Source of the DNA: Ihuprevotella massiliensis
GTDB lineage: Bacteria > Bacteroidota > Bacteroidia > Bacteroidales > Bacteroidaceae
Length of the DNA stretch: 64,000 nt
Reading direction: 5' to 3'
NCBI GenBank assembly: GCA_900095835.1
Contig: LT608321.1
Coordinates: forward strand, 104,373-168,372
This document shows, piece after piece, positions 1 through 9,085 of the stretch (the first letter of the stretch is position 1; each line of letters begins with the position of its first letter). The notes beneath the pieces were generated by a model. That model ran no database searches. It was given only the letters and a program-made list of their open reading frames with translations, and was not told where the DNA came from. A program made the position numbers and the translations under genes.

Positions 1-1870
1 GGTATTTGCGAGTGGCATCAAAGTTACTGGGAAGGTGATAGAATCCTTCTACAACATCTCCGCGAGAAGTTGTAAATTTCCAAGGAGTGCAACTTGCAAC
101 AACTCGTTTGCCAAAGGCTTTTGGGAAAGATACTTCACCAAAAGGTTTACAGTTAGGGGCTGTATTGGTGAGTTCTGCCAAATAACCATTTCGCGAGGTT
201 GTTCCTGTTTGTCCGAAAAACGCAATACGTGGTTTGTGTGTTTGCGACATTGTAAAACCTTCTACAATGGTAACAGGCAACTTCAAGCGTGTGCGTTGTC
301 CATTCTTGGGATTGATGCGCCAAACTGTTTCGTCATATCCGTCGGCACATTCTGCATAAATGAAGCCATCTCCTGGATTCCAATCAGCTCGGCTCACAGA
401 AGGTTTGAAGTCTTTGAGCAAGGCTGTAGCTTTGCGCGTGGCGCGATCAAACAAAAACAAGCGTTGGTCGAACGATTGCGCCACTTGTCCTTTGGGAAGG
501 CTACTGCCAATGTCATCAAAGGCGGAAGGAGAGCCTTCAAACAGAATTTGTTTGTCGTCGGGGCTATATTGTCCGTTACCCAACCAAGGTTGATCTACGA
601 GCAAGGTATCTATTGTGCCCTTTTCGAGCCAAATCTCATAAACATTCTTGTGGTTGAAAGGCTTTCGAGTCAAATCGTGGATATTTTGACTCACGAGAAT
701 GCGTTGTCCATCGTGAGAAATGTCGTTGAGGTGTACATCTTCTTTGGTAAAGGTCAAACGTCGTGTAGCGCCTGTACTCAAGTCCACGTAGTAGAGTGCA
801 CTTCGACTGCGCCAACCTGCCTGACGGTCATCGGGGGCTTTGAGTTGTTTGAGCACCCCTTCGGACTCTTGAACATCTTCGTTGATAAGGTAAATGGCAA
901 ATTTACCATTGGGAGACAATGCCATCGTTCCTTCTGGTAGATTTGTGGCTAAAACTTTCGTTTCCAGGGTGACTGGGTCAAGCGACATGAGTTGATTGTC
1001 GCCGTCCTCCTGTGTTTCGTAATAGAGTTTGTCTTGCCCGTCTATCCATGTCCACCTTTCATACTTATCACTGCGATAGATGGTATGTTGGGTATGGAGG
1101 TCGGTAAGAACAGTGCGATAATCGTTCTTTCCTTCGTGATTGGTTGTATAGTAATAAGTGAGAAGGTAGCGACCAGAAGGCGACATCTTCATACTATAGA
1201 AGCGTTCACCGTGAAGCATATCATCAAAAGAGAATGCTTTGGGCTTAGAACTGTTCAATTCTGCTTTTGCCAAATCCTTACCGACAAGACAAACGTCAAA
1301 TGTGTCGCGTGCACTAGCTGGAGAATAGGTGAGCAAAGCGATTTCTGTACGACCAGGGCGCAAGAAAATAGTATTATCACTCTGGGGAACGCCGTTGACG
1401 TAAGTGTCAAAATCTTTCAGCTTCTTTGTTGAAACCTGTGCTTGCGTCCATCGTTGTACATCTACCGTAAAACGAATGCCATTGACACTGTTGGAATCGA
1501 TGGCTTCTCCTTGTTGTACAGTGCGCGTGGGACGAAGATTTTTGTTTTTTACGAGATGAGTATTCAAATCCTTTACCTCATCTTCTTCATAGCTTTTACC
1601 GTCAGAGTTTACAGAATCTTCCCACACTGGTTCCTGCAATTGAACAGGGCCATAGAGTTGCGCGGAGGTTATGCGAAGGGTGTCATTGATATGGGTAGAG
1701 TCCACTTTCGTTTCTACCTTTTTCTTCTGAGAAGAGTCTGCTGACTCTGCGATAGCTGCATGGCTGTTTGTAGCAGCCGTCGAGACAGTATTAGAGGTGG
1801 TGCGTGTGCCTATAGCGCAGAGTGGTGCAGTGCACAGAGCTAACACAAAGAGAGGTAAGATAGGTTTCAT
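1..1870 (-). CDS. Exported S9-family (prolyl oligopeptidase-like) serine peptidase, partial
   Basis: The frame is open to the left edge, so only the first 623 or so residues are present. They start with a signal peptide (MKPILPLFVLALCTAPLCA), so the mature protein is periplasmic or surface-associated. A Ser/Lys-rich linker follows, then a long beta-propeller-like segment with repeated strand motifs (YSPDDKQILF, SPNGKFAIYL, SHDGQRILV), the DPP-IV-type N-terminal domain of S9 peptidases. The alpha/beta-hydrolase catalytic domain with Ser, Asp and His must lie beyond the edge and cannot be checked. The family cleaves dipeptides or oligopeptides, often after proline; in asaccharolytic or proteolytic Bacteroidales such enzymes feed on peptides. 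The ATG at 1868-1870 was chosen because the signal peptide begins there. lptB ends 17 bases upstream on the same strand, so the two may be co-transcribed. Family call firm; substrate unknown. Confidence 0.85.
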   Translation of the reverse strand, partial: MKPILPLFVLALCTAPLCAIGTRTTSNTVSTAATNSHAAIAESADSSQKKKVETKVDSTHINDTLRITSAQLYGPVQLQEPVWEDSVNSDGKSYEEDEVKDLNTHLVKNKNLRPTRTVQQGEAIDSNSVNGIRFTVDVQRWTQAQVSTKKLKDFDTYVNGVPQSDNTIFLRPGRTEIALLTYSPASARDTFDVCLVGKDLAKAELNSSKPKAFSFDDMLHGERFYSMKMSPSGRYLLTYYYTTNHEGKNDYRTVLTDLHTQHTIYRSDKYERWTWIDGQDKLYYETQEDGDNQLMSLDPVTLETKVLATNLPEGTMALSPNGKFAIYLINEDVQESEGVLKQLKAPDDRQAGWRSRSALYYVDLSTGATRRLTFTKEDVHLNDISHDGQRILVSQNIHDLTRKPFNHKNVYEIWLEKGTIDTLLVDQPWLGNGQYSPDDKQILFEGSPSAFDDIGSSLPKGQVAQSFDQRLFLFDRATRKATALLKDFKPSVSRADWNPGDGFIYAECADGYDETVWRINPKNGQRTRLKLPVTIVEGFTMSQTHKPRIAFFGQTGTTSRNGYLAELTNTAPNCKPFGEVSFPKAFGKRVVASCTPWKFTTSRGDVVEGFYHLPSNFDATRKY

Positions 1871-1887
1871 TTGGTATTATGTATGAA

Positions 1888-2826
1888 TCATTTTCCTTCG
1901 CGTTGTTCAGCGATAAGTTGGAAATTCTTTTTGCGGAGTTTGAAAGAGTGGGTCAAATAGCGATCACGCACAATTTCGTTGGCTGCCAGTTCTTCGGGGC
2001 TACCATGAAAGAGGATTTTCCCTTCAAAGAGCAAGTAGGCGCGGTCGGTGATGCTCAAAGTTTCTTCAACATTGTGGTCGGTGATGAGAATACCAATGTT
2101 GCGGTCCTTGAGTTTCCAGACAATATATTGAATGTCTTCTACCGCAATGGGGTCGACTCCTGCAAAAGGTTCGTCAAGCATAATGAATTTGGGGTCGATG
2201 GCCAAGCAGCGAGCAATCTCTGTACGGCGACGTTCACCACCAGAAAGTTGGTCACCCAGGTTTTTGCGCACTTTTTGCAAGCGAAACTCTGAAATGAGCG
2301 ACTCTAGCATCTCACGTTGTTCCTCGCGTGACTTGTTAGTCATCTCAAGTACTGAGGAGATGTTGTCTTCCACGCTCATCTTGCGAAACACGGAGGCTTC
2401 CTGTGCCAAATAACCAATGCCGGCTTTGGCACGCTTGTAAACGGGAGCTTTGGTGATTTCTTTTTCTCCCAAATAAATCTTTCCTCCGTTGGGAACGACC
2501 AATCCGGTTGTCATATAGAAAGAAGTCGTTTTACCTGCTCCGTTGGGGCCAAGCAATCCTACGATTTCTCCTTGGTGCACTTCGAATGAAACGTCATTAA
2601 CAACGGTGCGCTTACCATAGCGTTTCACCAAACCTTCTGTGCGCAACACGAGTTTTTCGGTCGTGATTTCGGGAATTAAATCATCAGAGTTTTCCACCTC
2701 ATTCAAATCTGTGATGAGGTCTATGCTGTTGTTTGACTCAAGATTTTCGTTATCCTCGAGGAGTATATCCTCTTGCATGGTGTCAAAGGACAAATCTTGT
2801 GGTGCGTTGATGGACTTTTCTTCCAT
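1888..2826 (-). CDS. lptB: LPS-export ABC transporter ATP-binding protein LptB
   Basis: This is the cytoplasmic ATPase of the Lpt machine that pulls lipopolysaccharide from the inner membrane towards the cell surface, working with LptF/LptG (not in this window). A Walker A motif (GPNGAGKT, residues 93-100), the signature LSGGERRR, a Walker B IMLDEP followed by FAGVDP, and the switch-histidine segment ITDHNVEET are all intact. The conserved ABC domain begins near residue 58 ([11 protein letters not shown]). Before it lies an acidic, Glu/Asp/Asn-rich extension absent from the roughly 240-residue family members I know. The frame remains open through the tRNA-Cys gene upstream, so a start beyond 2826 is rejected. 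Starts at 2826 (312 residues) or at the next Met codon (2778) are both possible. The exported S9 peptidase follows after 17 bases. Confidence 0.93.
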   Translation of the reverse strand: MEEKSINAPQDLSFDTMQEDILLEDNENLESNNSIDLITDLNEVENSDDLIPEITTEKLVLRTEGLVKRYGKRTVVNDVSFEVHQGEIVGLLGPNGAGKTTSFYMTTGLVVPNGGKIYLGEKEITKAPVYKRAKAGIGYLAQEASVFRKMSVEDNISSVLEMTNKSREEQREMLESLISEFRLQKVRKNLGDQLSGGERRRTEIARCLAIDPKFIMLDEPFAGVDPIAVEDIQYIVWKLKDRNIGILITDHNVEETLSITDRAYLLFEGKILFHGSPEELAANEIVRDRYLTHSFKLRKKNFQLIAEQREGK

Positions 2827-2918
2827 GGTGTGCGTGATTGATGAGAGAAAAAGAGGCAGCAACTCTTGGGATTCTCGGTTGAGAGAAGTGAGTGTTGTGC
2901 TACGATGGAAACAACCAA

Positions 2919-2953
2919 AGAAAAAAGGAGCAACTCTTTGCGAGGTGCTCCTT
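2919..2953 (-). terminator. Intrinsic terminator of tRNA-Cys
   Basis: An 8-bp perfect stem (AAGGAGCA with TGCTCCTT) is followed, on the minus strand, by a run of T residues (2921-2926). It sits just past the 3' end of tRNA-Cys and before lptB, so the tRNA is probably a monocistronic transcript. Confidence 0.75.
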
Positions 2954-2959
2954 GGATTG

Positions 2960-3030
2960 AGGTACCAAGCAGATTCGAACTGCTGTAGCAGGTTTTGCAG
3001 ACCTGTGCCTAGCCACTCGGCCATGGTACC
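2960..3030 (-). tRNA. tRNA-Cys (anticodon GCA)
   Basis: The cloverleaf is complete: acceptor stem GGTACCA with TGGTACC, D-arm, anticodon loop containing TGCAA, and T-arm with GTTCGAATC. The discriminator base is U, the identity element of tRNA-Cys. The CCA end is not encoded. A typical promoter lies 20 bases upstream and a terminator directly downstream. Confidence 0.95.
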
Positions 3031-3049
3031 CTGTTTTCGTTTTCGAGTG

Positions 3050-3080
3050 CAAAGGTACAGCTTTTTCTGAAACTGGCAAA
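3050..3080 (-). promoter_or_regulatory. Bacteroidetes-type promoter of tRNA-Cys
   Basis: Read on the minus strand, TTTG (3080-3077), a 19-base spacer, then TACCTTTG (3057-3050). This matches the phylum consensus TTTG-N19/20-TAnnTTTG exactly and places the start of transcription shortly before the tRNA. Confidence 0.85.
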
Positions 3081-3237
3081 TGTTTTGCCCACTTTTTTGC
3101 GACTTTAATCGAGAATTTTGTAGAATCCTACTGATTGCGCTGTAAAACCTTATCGATACCTTGAGTTGGGTGAGAGGAACTGTGCTTTTGCCTAAGAACT
3201 GCAACTGCTCATTGTATATAGAAAAATAGGAATTATA

Positions 3238-3269
3238 TTTGGCTGTTTCAAAATAAACATATAACTTTG
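3238..3269 (+). promoter_or_regulatory. Bacteroidetes-type promoter upstream of the helicase
   Basis: TTTG at 3238-3241, a 20-base spacer and TAACTTTG at 3262-3269 form a perfect primary-sigma promoter. The nearest plus-strand gene starts more than 320 bases downstream, so it drives either a long leader of the helicase mRNA or a separate small RNA. Confidence 0.75.
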
Positions 3270-3597
3270 CTCATACAAACAACAAGAGATTGAGACAGCG
3301 TAGGCTGTCCTTTACATAACAATAGCATAGGCTGTACTGGTCAGATTGGGATACTCATCAATTTTATCTGAATCACCGAGACAAGTCGTTCGTCTAATGG
3401 CGTGCCGATACTGCGCTTTCAATGCAGCGTGGGGGTCGGATTACAGAGGGCGTGGGACACTCAAATCCTTATTTACTCGGAGTTTCATCATCTTCACCGG
3501 TACAGCCTTCTTTTTATCCTTTTCGCAGCATCGCGCCTGCCGCTTTTGTTGTCTGTTTTCTCCCTCTTTATAGATTATCCCTACATTGCACTCAATT
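3270..3597 (+). other. Long untranslated leader or small-RNA candidate before the helicase
   Basis: These 328 bases lie between a strong promoter and the helicase start. I see local hairpins, for example GACAGC/GCTGTC near 3293-3308 and CTGC...GCAG near 3411-3429. I see no convincing small ORF and no clear terminator before the helicase. The open frame at 3402-3725 runs into the helicase gene in another frame and has no family resemblance. DEAD-box helicase mRNAs in other bacteria often carry long cold-responsive leaders; applying that here is inference. I could not match it to 6S, SRP, tmRNA or RNase P RNA by eye. Confidence 0.4.
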
Positions 3598-4956
3598 ATG
3601 AAGCTCAATCCCATGCAGCTTGCAGCTGGAAACGCCATTCAGCAAAATCAGAATGTTCTGCTCCTCTCTCCCACGGGCAGTGGCAAAACCTTGGCTTATC
3701 TTTTGCCGCTTATCGCCCGTATTGATGCTACACTTGACACGGTGCAGGCTGTTGTCGTGGTGCCTAGTCGAGAACTTGCAGCCCAAGTGGAGCAAGTGTT
3801 CAAGGCTCAAGTAGGCACTTCGATTCGAGGATTAGCTCTCTACGGTGGACGTCCTACGATGGAAGAGCATCGACGCATCAAAGAGGTACACCCACAGGTA
3901 ATCTTTGCAACCCCTGGACGTTTGCTAGACCACATCGGTAAAGATAATCTCAACGTATTAGGCGCTAGAATCCTCGTACTCGACGAATATGATAAATGTC
4001 TTGAGTTGGGATTTCGCGAGGAAATGTATCGTATCGGGGAGTCCATGCATTTCGTATCGCAAGTAGTTGTGGCTTCTGCTACTGCTTTTGAAGAAGAAAA
4101 GCGTGATGTGTGGGGAGAACGTGTGCCGGAAACTAATGCAGAGAGGAAGTCTAAGAAAGTTCTTCCTGTGCCAGCACTTGTAGCTCAGCGAAAATTTGTT
4201 GCAATTAACTATCTGGATTCTGTAGATGACTTGGCAAGTCGCTTGAAAGTTTGTCAAATTTCTTCTCCTCAGAAAGATAAACTGGAAACACTTGCACAGT
4301 TGCTCACCCACATTGGAGGAGCAAGCACCATCGTCTTTGTGGCGCATCGTGAGAGTGTGGATAGAGTAGGGCAATATCTTCGAGAAAAAGGATTTCCCAC
4401 CAGCCTTTATCATGGAGGACAAGACCAAGAAGTGCGAGAACGCTCACTGTATCGTTTTCGTTCGGGCGCAGCTTCTGTGATGGTCAGCACTGATTTGGCA
4501 GCTCGTGGATTGGATATTCCCGAAGTACGTGCCATTGTCCATTATCATCTGCCTATGGATGCTGCTACTTTTGCACATCGTTCTGGGCGCACCGCTCGTT
4601 GGGATGCAGAAGGGACTGCCTATTTATTAGTGGGGCCCGAGGAGCATCTCCCTGATTTCATTGAAGCTGATGAGTCTTACTCTGTGTCTGACGTAGCAAT
4701 CAAAGCACAACCTTCACAGTGGGCGGTGCTTTACATCGGTCGTGGCAAGAAAGATAAGCTTTCAAAAGCCGATATTCTAGGTTTCTTGTGCAAAAAAGGA
4801 GGTTTGACCTCTGCACAAATAGGGCGTATTGATATAAATCCCCACGTATCCTATGTGGCAGTACAGCGAAATGCTTTGAAGCGTTTGCTCCAACAAGTGA
4901 GTGGCGAGAAGATTAAAGGGATGAAGACCTTGATTGAAGAGATGCGCGCGAAGTAA
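3598..4956 (+). CDS. DEAD-box RNA helicase with DbpA-type RNA-binding domain
   Basis: ATP-dependent RNA helicase, probably for rRNA or ribosome assembly. Motif I is SPTGSGKT (about residues 25-32), motif Ia VPSRELAAQ, motif II DEYD (a DEAD variant), motif III SAT, motif V STDLAARGLDIP and motif VI HRSGRTAR. The last 75 or so residues (from YIGRGKKDKL) resemble the DbpA RRM-like domain that binds 23S rRNA hairpin 92 in Escherichia coli. The region before motif I is very short (about 24 residues), with only PMQLAA left of the usual Q motif. An in-frame TAG at 3571 rules out a longer start; TTG at 3586 is possible, but ATG at 3598 is preferred. A strong terminator follows. Confident as a helicase; the DbpA role is by domain similarity. 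Confidence 0.9.
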   Translation: MKLNPMQLAAGNAIQQNQNVLLLSPTGSGKTLAYLLPLIARIDATLDTVQAVVVVPSRELAAQVEQVFKAQVGTSIRGLALYGGRPTMEEHRRIKEVHPQVIFATPGRLLDHIGKDNLNVLGARILVLDEYDKCLELGFREEMYRIGESMHFVSQVVVASATAFEEEKRDVWGERVPETNAERKSKKVLPVPALVAQRKFVAINYLDSVDDLASRLKVCQISSPQKDKLETLAQLLTHIGGASTIVFVAHRESVDRVGQYLREKGFPTSLYHGGQDQEVRERSLYRFRSGAASVMVSTDLAARGLDIPEVRAIVHYHLPMDAATFAHRSGRTARWDAEGTAYLLVGPEEHLPDFIEADESYSVSDVAIKAQPSQWAVLYIGRGKKDKLSKADILGFLCKKGGLTSAQIGRIDINPHVSYVAVQRNALKRLLQQVSGEKIKGMKTLIEEMRAK

Positions 4957-4994
4957 TCTCTCAGAGAAGTTGTATCACCCTGGACAGATATAAA

Positions 4995-5036
4995 CAATCG
5001 GGGCTGTTCCGTATATGGAACAGCCCCGATTGTTTT
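4995..5036 (+). terminator. Intrinsic terminator after the helicase
   Basis: A 16-bp perfect inverted repeat (CAATCGGGGCTGTTCC and its complement) with a 6-base loop is followed by GTTTTT on the plus strand. It lies between convergent genes, so it may also stop transcription of the S9 peptidase from the other side, though its T-tract on that strand is poor. Confidence 0.85.
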
Positions 5037-5053
5037 TGGGTTATACCTATATA

Positions 5054-6997
5054 TTAACCAACGCTTTTGAGATGTTTCTCCAAGAAACGCTCCATGGCAC
5101 GATAGAAGTCAAAGCGATTTTCTTGGTTCGCAAAACCGTGGCCTTCATTGTCTTTGACCATATATTCCACTTCCACACCGCGTTGGCGCAGAGCTTCCAC
5201 CATTTGATCACTTTCTGCCTTGTTCACACGTGGATCATTAGCACCTTGCGCCACAAATAGCGGGCAAACTATCTTGTCTGCGTGGAGTGCTGGAGAAGTA
5301 GCCGCCAGTTGTGCTTCATCTTCTTCGGGATGTCCCACTTGTTCGTACATCATTTCTAGCATGGGTCGCCAATATGGAGGGATGGTCTGCATGAAAGTGA
5401 AGAGATTAGACACACCGACGTAGTCAATGGCGCAACGGTAGAGCTGTGGAGTGAAGCATGCACCTGCCAAAGCAGCATAACCTCCGTAGGAACCTCCATA
5501 GATGGCGATACGCTTGGGATCTGCAATGCCTTGGTTTACCAAGTGTTGCACGCCTTCTGTGATATCGTCTTGCATCTTGAGTCCCCATTGCTTGTAGCTA
5601 GATTCGAGGAACTCTCTGCCATATCCCGTACTACCACGGAAATTCATTTGGAACACAGCGTAACCACGCGAACAAAGGAATTGTACTTCTGAGGAAAATC
5701 CCCAACTGTCGCGAGCCCACGGACCACCGTGAGGATTCACAACTAGTGGAAGCGGAGCGTGATTGTCTGCCAAAGACAGTTGTTCTATCGCAGTTGGTAG
5801 AGCCGCATCAATTTTATCGGTGCTACAGGAAGAAAGTGCTGATGTGCTATCAGATTGGGCGGAGGATGTCACTAACTTTGCGCCTTTCGGTAAACTCAAA
5901 TAACCTTCAATCGTGAGGCCATCGCTGGTGGTGTAGGTCACTGCATGCATTTCCACCATATCGTCTGCAGAGAGCCAAGGAGCAGCATCTGCCAAATGGG
6001 TCACAGTGTCTGTGTCGAGATTGTAGAAATAGTAAGAACCGCGAGTGCGATCTCCGCCAACGTAAAGCAACTTTTTGCGTTCAGACTTGTCACTACCCAT
6101 AGCTCCCACACGTTGTTGAGGGAAATGAGCTTGTATGCGCTCGCGTTCTTGTGCTGCTTCTTCGTCAAAGTAATGGCGAATGGGCTCACGATGCCCCGAA
6201 CAGAAGGCACCGAGCAATTGTTTCCGTTTGCGTGAGTAGCTCAAAGTTGTTACATCGTAACGATCATTTTCGTATAGCACTTCCAATTCCTCGCCCGTAC
6301 GAGGGTCAATGAGCACAAGCGCTGCCTTGTCGCGATGGAGATTGCTAATCGCCCAAACGTGGAGATTATCGGGTGTAAAGAGGCAAATGTTTACCTCTTC
6401 CTTAAAGTTCGTGGTGAGAATTGGGCGGAATTCCTCCTCTTCATGATCGCGATAGAGCAACTGTGTGTTTACACCGTCTACAACTGCCGTTGCCATTCTG
6501 AGCTTACCCTCATGATCTGTCATCCATCCCATGTAGTTCCCCGGGTTTTCTGCCAACATCGTGAGTTCCCCGGTGGCAAGATTCAAACGATAAGGGTCAA
6601 AGACTTCCGGATTGCGTTGGTTGAGACCAATAATCACCTCGTCGCGAATGTCTTCAAGTTCGTCAATAATAGAAGTGCGCACACCCGGAAAGTTCGTGTA
6701 AGCGCGTTCGTCAGTGCCGTCTACACAGACACCATAGAGTTGATAATTCTCATCTCCGCCTGTGTCTTTGACAAACAAGAGACGCTCATTGTCTGCCCAT
6801 AAATAACCACCCACACTGCGTTCCGTTTCGTAGGTCAGTTGTTTCATTTCACCCAAATTACCAGCATCATCAACGGAGCGCACAAAGATGTTCATGCGAT
6901 CCTCATAGGGAGCCATAAACGAAATGTGCAGACCATCGGGCGAGATTTGATACCCATTCGTGTCGGAATTGCGGAAAAAGTCTTCTATTGGAATCAT
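5054..6997 (-). CDS. Cytoplasmic S9-family peptidase (acylaminoacyl-peptidase-like)
   Basis: A serine peptidase of the prolyl oligopeptidase clan, 647 residues, with no signal peptide, so cytosolic. Residues 1-350 form a propeller with repeated WD/SPDG-type strands. The C-terminal hydrolase domain carries the nucleophile Ser503 in GGSYGG, Asp588 in GANDPR and His620 in NEGHGF, plus the oxyanion segment NPHGGP. Such enzymes trim short or N-acylated peptides taken up by the cell. An odd Ser/Thr-rich insert of about 40 residues (roughly 371-413) separates the two domains and looks like a flexible linker. The gene stands alone, convergent with the helicase and divergent from the TPR gene. Exact specificity cannot be read from sequence. 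Confidence 0.9.
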   Translation of the reverse strand: MIPIEDFFRNSDTNGYQISPDGLHISFMAPYEDRMNIFVRSVDDAGNLGEMKQLTYETERSVGGYLWADNERLLFVKDTGGDENYQLYGVCVDGTDERAYTNFPGVRTSIIDELEDIRDEVIIGLNQRNPEVFDPYRLNLATGELTMLAENPGNYMGWMTDHEGKLRMATAVVDGVNTQLLYRDHEEEEFRPILTTNFKEEVNICLFTPDNLHVWAISNLHRDKAALVLIDPRTGEELEVLYENDRYDVTTLSYSRKRKQLLGAFCSGHREPIRHYFDEEAAQERERIQAHFPQQRVGAMGSDKSERKKLLYVGGDRTRGSYYFYNLDTDTVTHLADAAPWLSADDMVEMHAVTYTTSDGLTIEGYLSLPKGAKLVTSSAQSDSTSALSSCSTDKIDAALPTAIEQLSLADNHAPLPLVVNPHGGPWARDSWGFSSEVQFLCSRGYAVFQMNFRGSTGYGREFLESSYKQWGLKMQDDITEGVQHLVNQGIADPKRIAIYGGSYGGYAALAGACFTPQLYRCAIDYVGVSNLFTFMQTIPPYWRPMLEMMYEQVGHPEEDEAQLAATSPALHADKIVCPLFVAQGANDPRVNKAESDQMVEALRQRGVEVEYMVKDNEGHGFANQENRFDFYRAMERFLEKHLKSVG

Positions 6998-7195
6998 TGA
7001 GTCGAAAGGAGAGGGATGATAATGGGAAGTAAAGGAATGATATTAAGCTGAATTGGACAAAATTTCCAAGGGAAAAAGACAACGCTCGAAGCAGAAAAGT
7101 GAAATATTCTCATTGATGCAAATGTCCTTGCTAGTAATCATGCGCAAAAATACGTGATTTTTCTTGTTTCTCGGGAGCATGTCGCGATAAATTTG

Positions 7196-7203
7196 TATTT
7201 TTG
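7196..7203 (+). promoter_or_regulatory. Possible -7 box in the divergent gap 6998-7300
   Basis: The 303-base gap between the divergent S9 peptidase and TPR genes holds TATTTTTG on the plus strand (7196-7203) and another TATTTTTG on the minus strand (7152-7145). Both fit TAnnTTTG, but neither has a TTTG at the expected 19-20 bases upstream, so they are weak candidates. I see nothing else in the gap. Confidence 0.35.
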
Positions 7204-7300
7204 CTCACTAAAGACGGCAAAAGGTATCTGTTTCTTCGTTAGAAACGGCTATGCTGTGCTTCTCATACTTAAAAACGTCACACATCAATAGCTTCATCAC

Positions 7301-9070
7301 ATGAATTGGCATTGGATTAAATCCCTCTTTTCTGCAAGTTCTGCTTTGTCTCCTTCTGCACTCGCGCCAGTGAAAGTGCATAAAACGGTGAAGCTGTTGC
7401 TAAAAAGTCTGCAAGTGCAGTGGGAGATTCAAGAGAATGAGCAAGTGCCAGGTGAAGCAGATTATGTATTCTCTTTTCAGCAAGGTAGGTTTCGCCTAGT
7501 GGCAAATGCGCATCACACCTTTGTCCACATCCATTTCCCTTATTTTTCGGAAGTGCCTCTCACGCAAATCGACAATTTGCGTTTTGCTTGCAATGACTTC
7601 AACTTGAAACAAGGCGATTTCAAAGCCTATTACACGATCAATCCTAAGGAGGAAGCAATCAATACACACCTAGTTTTCAATTTCCGTTTGGCAGACCATG
7701 ATAAGCGACAAAGCTATGAATTGGGAAGTATGTTGCAGCACACCTTTGAGATGTCACGCCTTTTTCGACAAATCTTCCACTCAATTAGCGAAAGTGGCAA
7801 TTCCGACCTTGAAGAGAATAGTGCACTCTCTTTGCGTGAGCGTTATCTTTCGAGCGAACTCGAATTATGGCATCAACATCCCAAGCTAACTTGGCGCGAC
7901 AATTCGACTGCACAGCATACGATTGCTCAGCTCTTTCATACCTTCTATGAAGACGAAAGCCAAATCAGGTTCCACGGTTTGCAAACGATGCAGACCCAAT
8001 GGAGCAAAACCATATATGATGCCTCAGACGATGCCACTTCCACAGAAATAGCGGCTTCGATTTCTAGTCGTCCTATAGAGATTGCTCTCTCTTCCCACGA
8101 AGAGATTTCTAATTTTGTTTTGTTGGATGCGTTAGGGGATGGAGCAGATGTCGAAGGGGATGCTGTCTTATCTCCCGTGACGCTGCAAGTTCTAGCAACA
8201 GTCGGCGAGCTGGAAGAAAAAACTTTTGTGATTCATCTTGATGTGGAAAGCCGCGTAGAGAATAGTGACTACGTGAGTGTGCTTTTCATCGAACCTACTT
8301 CGCCCCTGTCGCCTGTCAACTCTGAAACGAGCATGGCTGAGATGCGCAAAAATCTTACGCATCGCTTCCTGATGGTGCGTGACCATGTAGAGCATGAACA
8401 ACGTGAAGCCGAGTTTCGTTATCAATGGCAAGAGGCACAAGATGCGCTGTGTCGCGGAGATAAGCTCACCGAAGAGCAGCGTTTCATGGGCATGAGCGTT
8501 GTACCCAATGTAGGGTTCAATCTCTATTGGGGACGTCGTTACTTCAATGCAAAGCGTTTCTACGAGGCACTCCAACATTTGGAAAATGCTTACCGTGTGC
8601 TCAATGTCAATTTCGAGGGATTGAACAAGGCGGCTCGTGAGCATTTCTATGAAGTGTGCTATTTTATCGGTTTCTGTTATGCAAAACTCAAACTTTACGA
8701 GCGAGCATATTTCTATCTCGACATCGTTTATCCTCAGAACTCGGTGCGCTATGCTTCGGAATATGTGAACCTTTTGGTCAACACCAAGGACTTCCGAGCT
8801 TTGGCTACCATCGAACGTCTCATTAAGAATATCGAACAAGAATTGGCTCGCCTTGAAGCCGATGAAAAAGAAGAAGAGGGATTGCAAGCCTTCTTTAGAT
8901 TCTTGCAGCGTCGCAAGGGATATGTGCTGATTGATCAGCGCAAACTCGATGATGCTGAGGCGATTTTCCAAGCACTCTTAGACTTTCCCGATAGCGAAAA
9001 GCAGGCAATCGATGAACTGATGTATATCGAACAATTACGTGCTGAAGAAAATAATAGAAAAGACTCCTAA
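7301..9070 (+). CDS. Tetratricopeptide-repeat protein of unknown function
   Basis: A 589-residue soluble protein without a signal peptide. Residues 30-170 resemble a small alpha/beta fold seen in bacterial sensory-type or YbjN-like proteins, but I cannot name it with confidence. The C-terminal third (from about residue 400) has helical TPR-like pairs (FYEALQHLENAYRVLN, CYAKLKLYERAYFYLDIVYP, DDAEAIFQALLDFP) that usually bind other proteins. The middle contains acidic, Ser/Thr-rich stretches. It ends 15 bases before rpe and is probably co-transcribed with it. No catalytic motif is visible; a scaffold role is inferred only from the repeats. Confidence 0.75.
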   Translation: MNWHWIKSLFSASSALSPSALAPVKVHKTVKLLLKSLQVQWEIQENEQVPGEADYVFSFQQGRFRLVANAHHTFVHIHFPYFSEVPLTQIDNLRFACNDFNLKQGDFKAYYTINPKEEAINTHLVFNFRLADHDKRQSYELGSMLQHTFEMSRLFRQIFHSISESGNSDLEENSALSLRERYLSSELELWHQHPKLTWRDNSTAQHTIAQLFHTFYEDESQIRFHGLQTMQTQWSKTIYDASDDATSTEIAASISSRPIEIALSSHEEISNFVLLDALGDGADVEGDAVLSPVTLQVLATVGELEEKTFVIHLDVESRVENSDYVSVLFIEPTSPLSPVNSETSMAEMRKNLTHRFLMVRDHVEHEQREAEFRYQWQEAQDALCRGDKLTEEQRFMGMSVVPNVGFNLYWGRRYFNAKRFYEALQHLENAYRVLNVNFEGLNKAAREHFYEVCYFIGFCYAKLKLYERAYFYLDIVYPQNSVRYASEYVNLLVNTKDFRALATIERLIKNIEQELARLEADEKEEEGLQAFFRFLQRRKGYVLIDQRKLDDAEAIFQALLDFPDSEKQAIDELMYIEQLRAEENNRKDS

Positions 9071-9085
9071 ATACATTACTCCACT

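Noticed and set aside
35-940. 301-residue plus-strand frame at the left edge
   Set aside because: It is antisense to the exported S9 peptidase, whose propeller motifs and signal peptide show the minus strand is coding.
2827-3204. N-terminal extension of the LptB frame to 3204
   Set aside because: It would read through the tRNA-Cys gene and its terminator.
3402-3725. 107-residue plus-strand frame overlapping the helicase start
   Set aside because: It runs into the helicase in another frame, where motif I clearly defines the coding frame.
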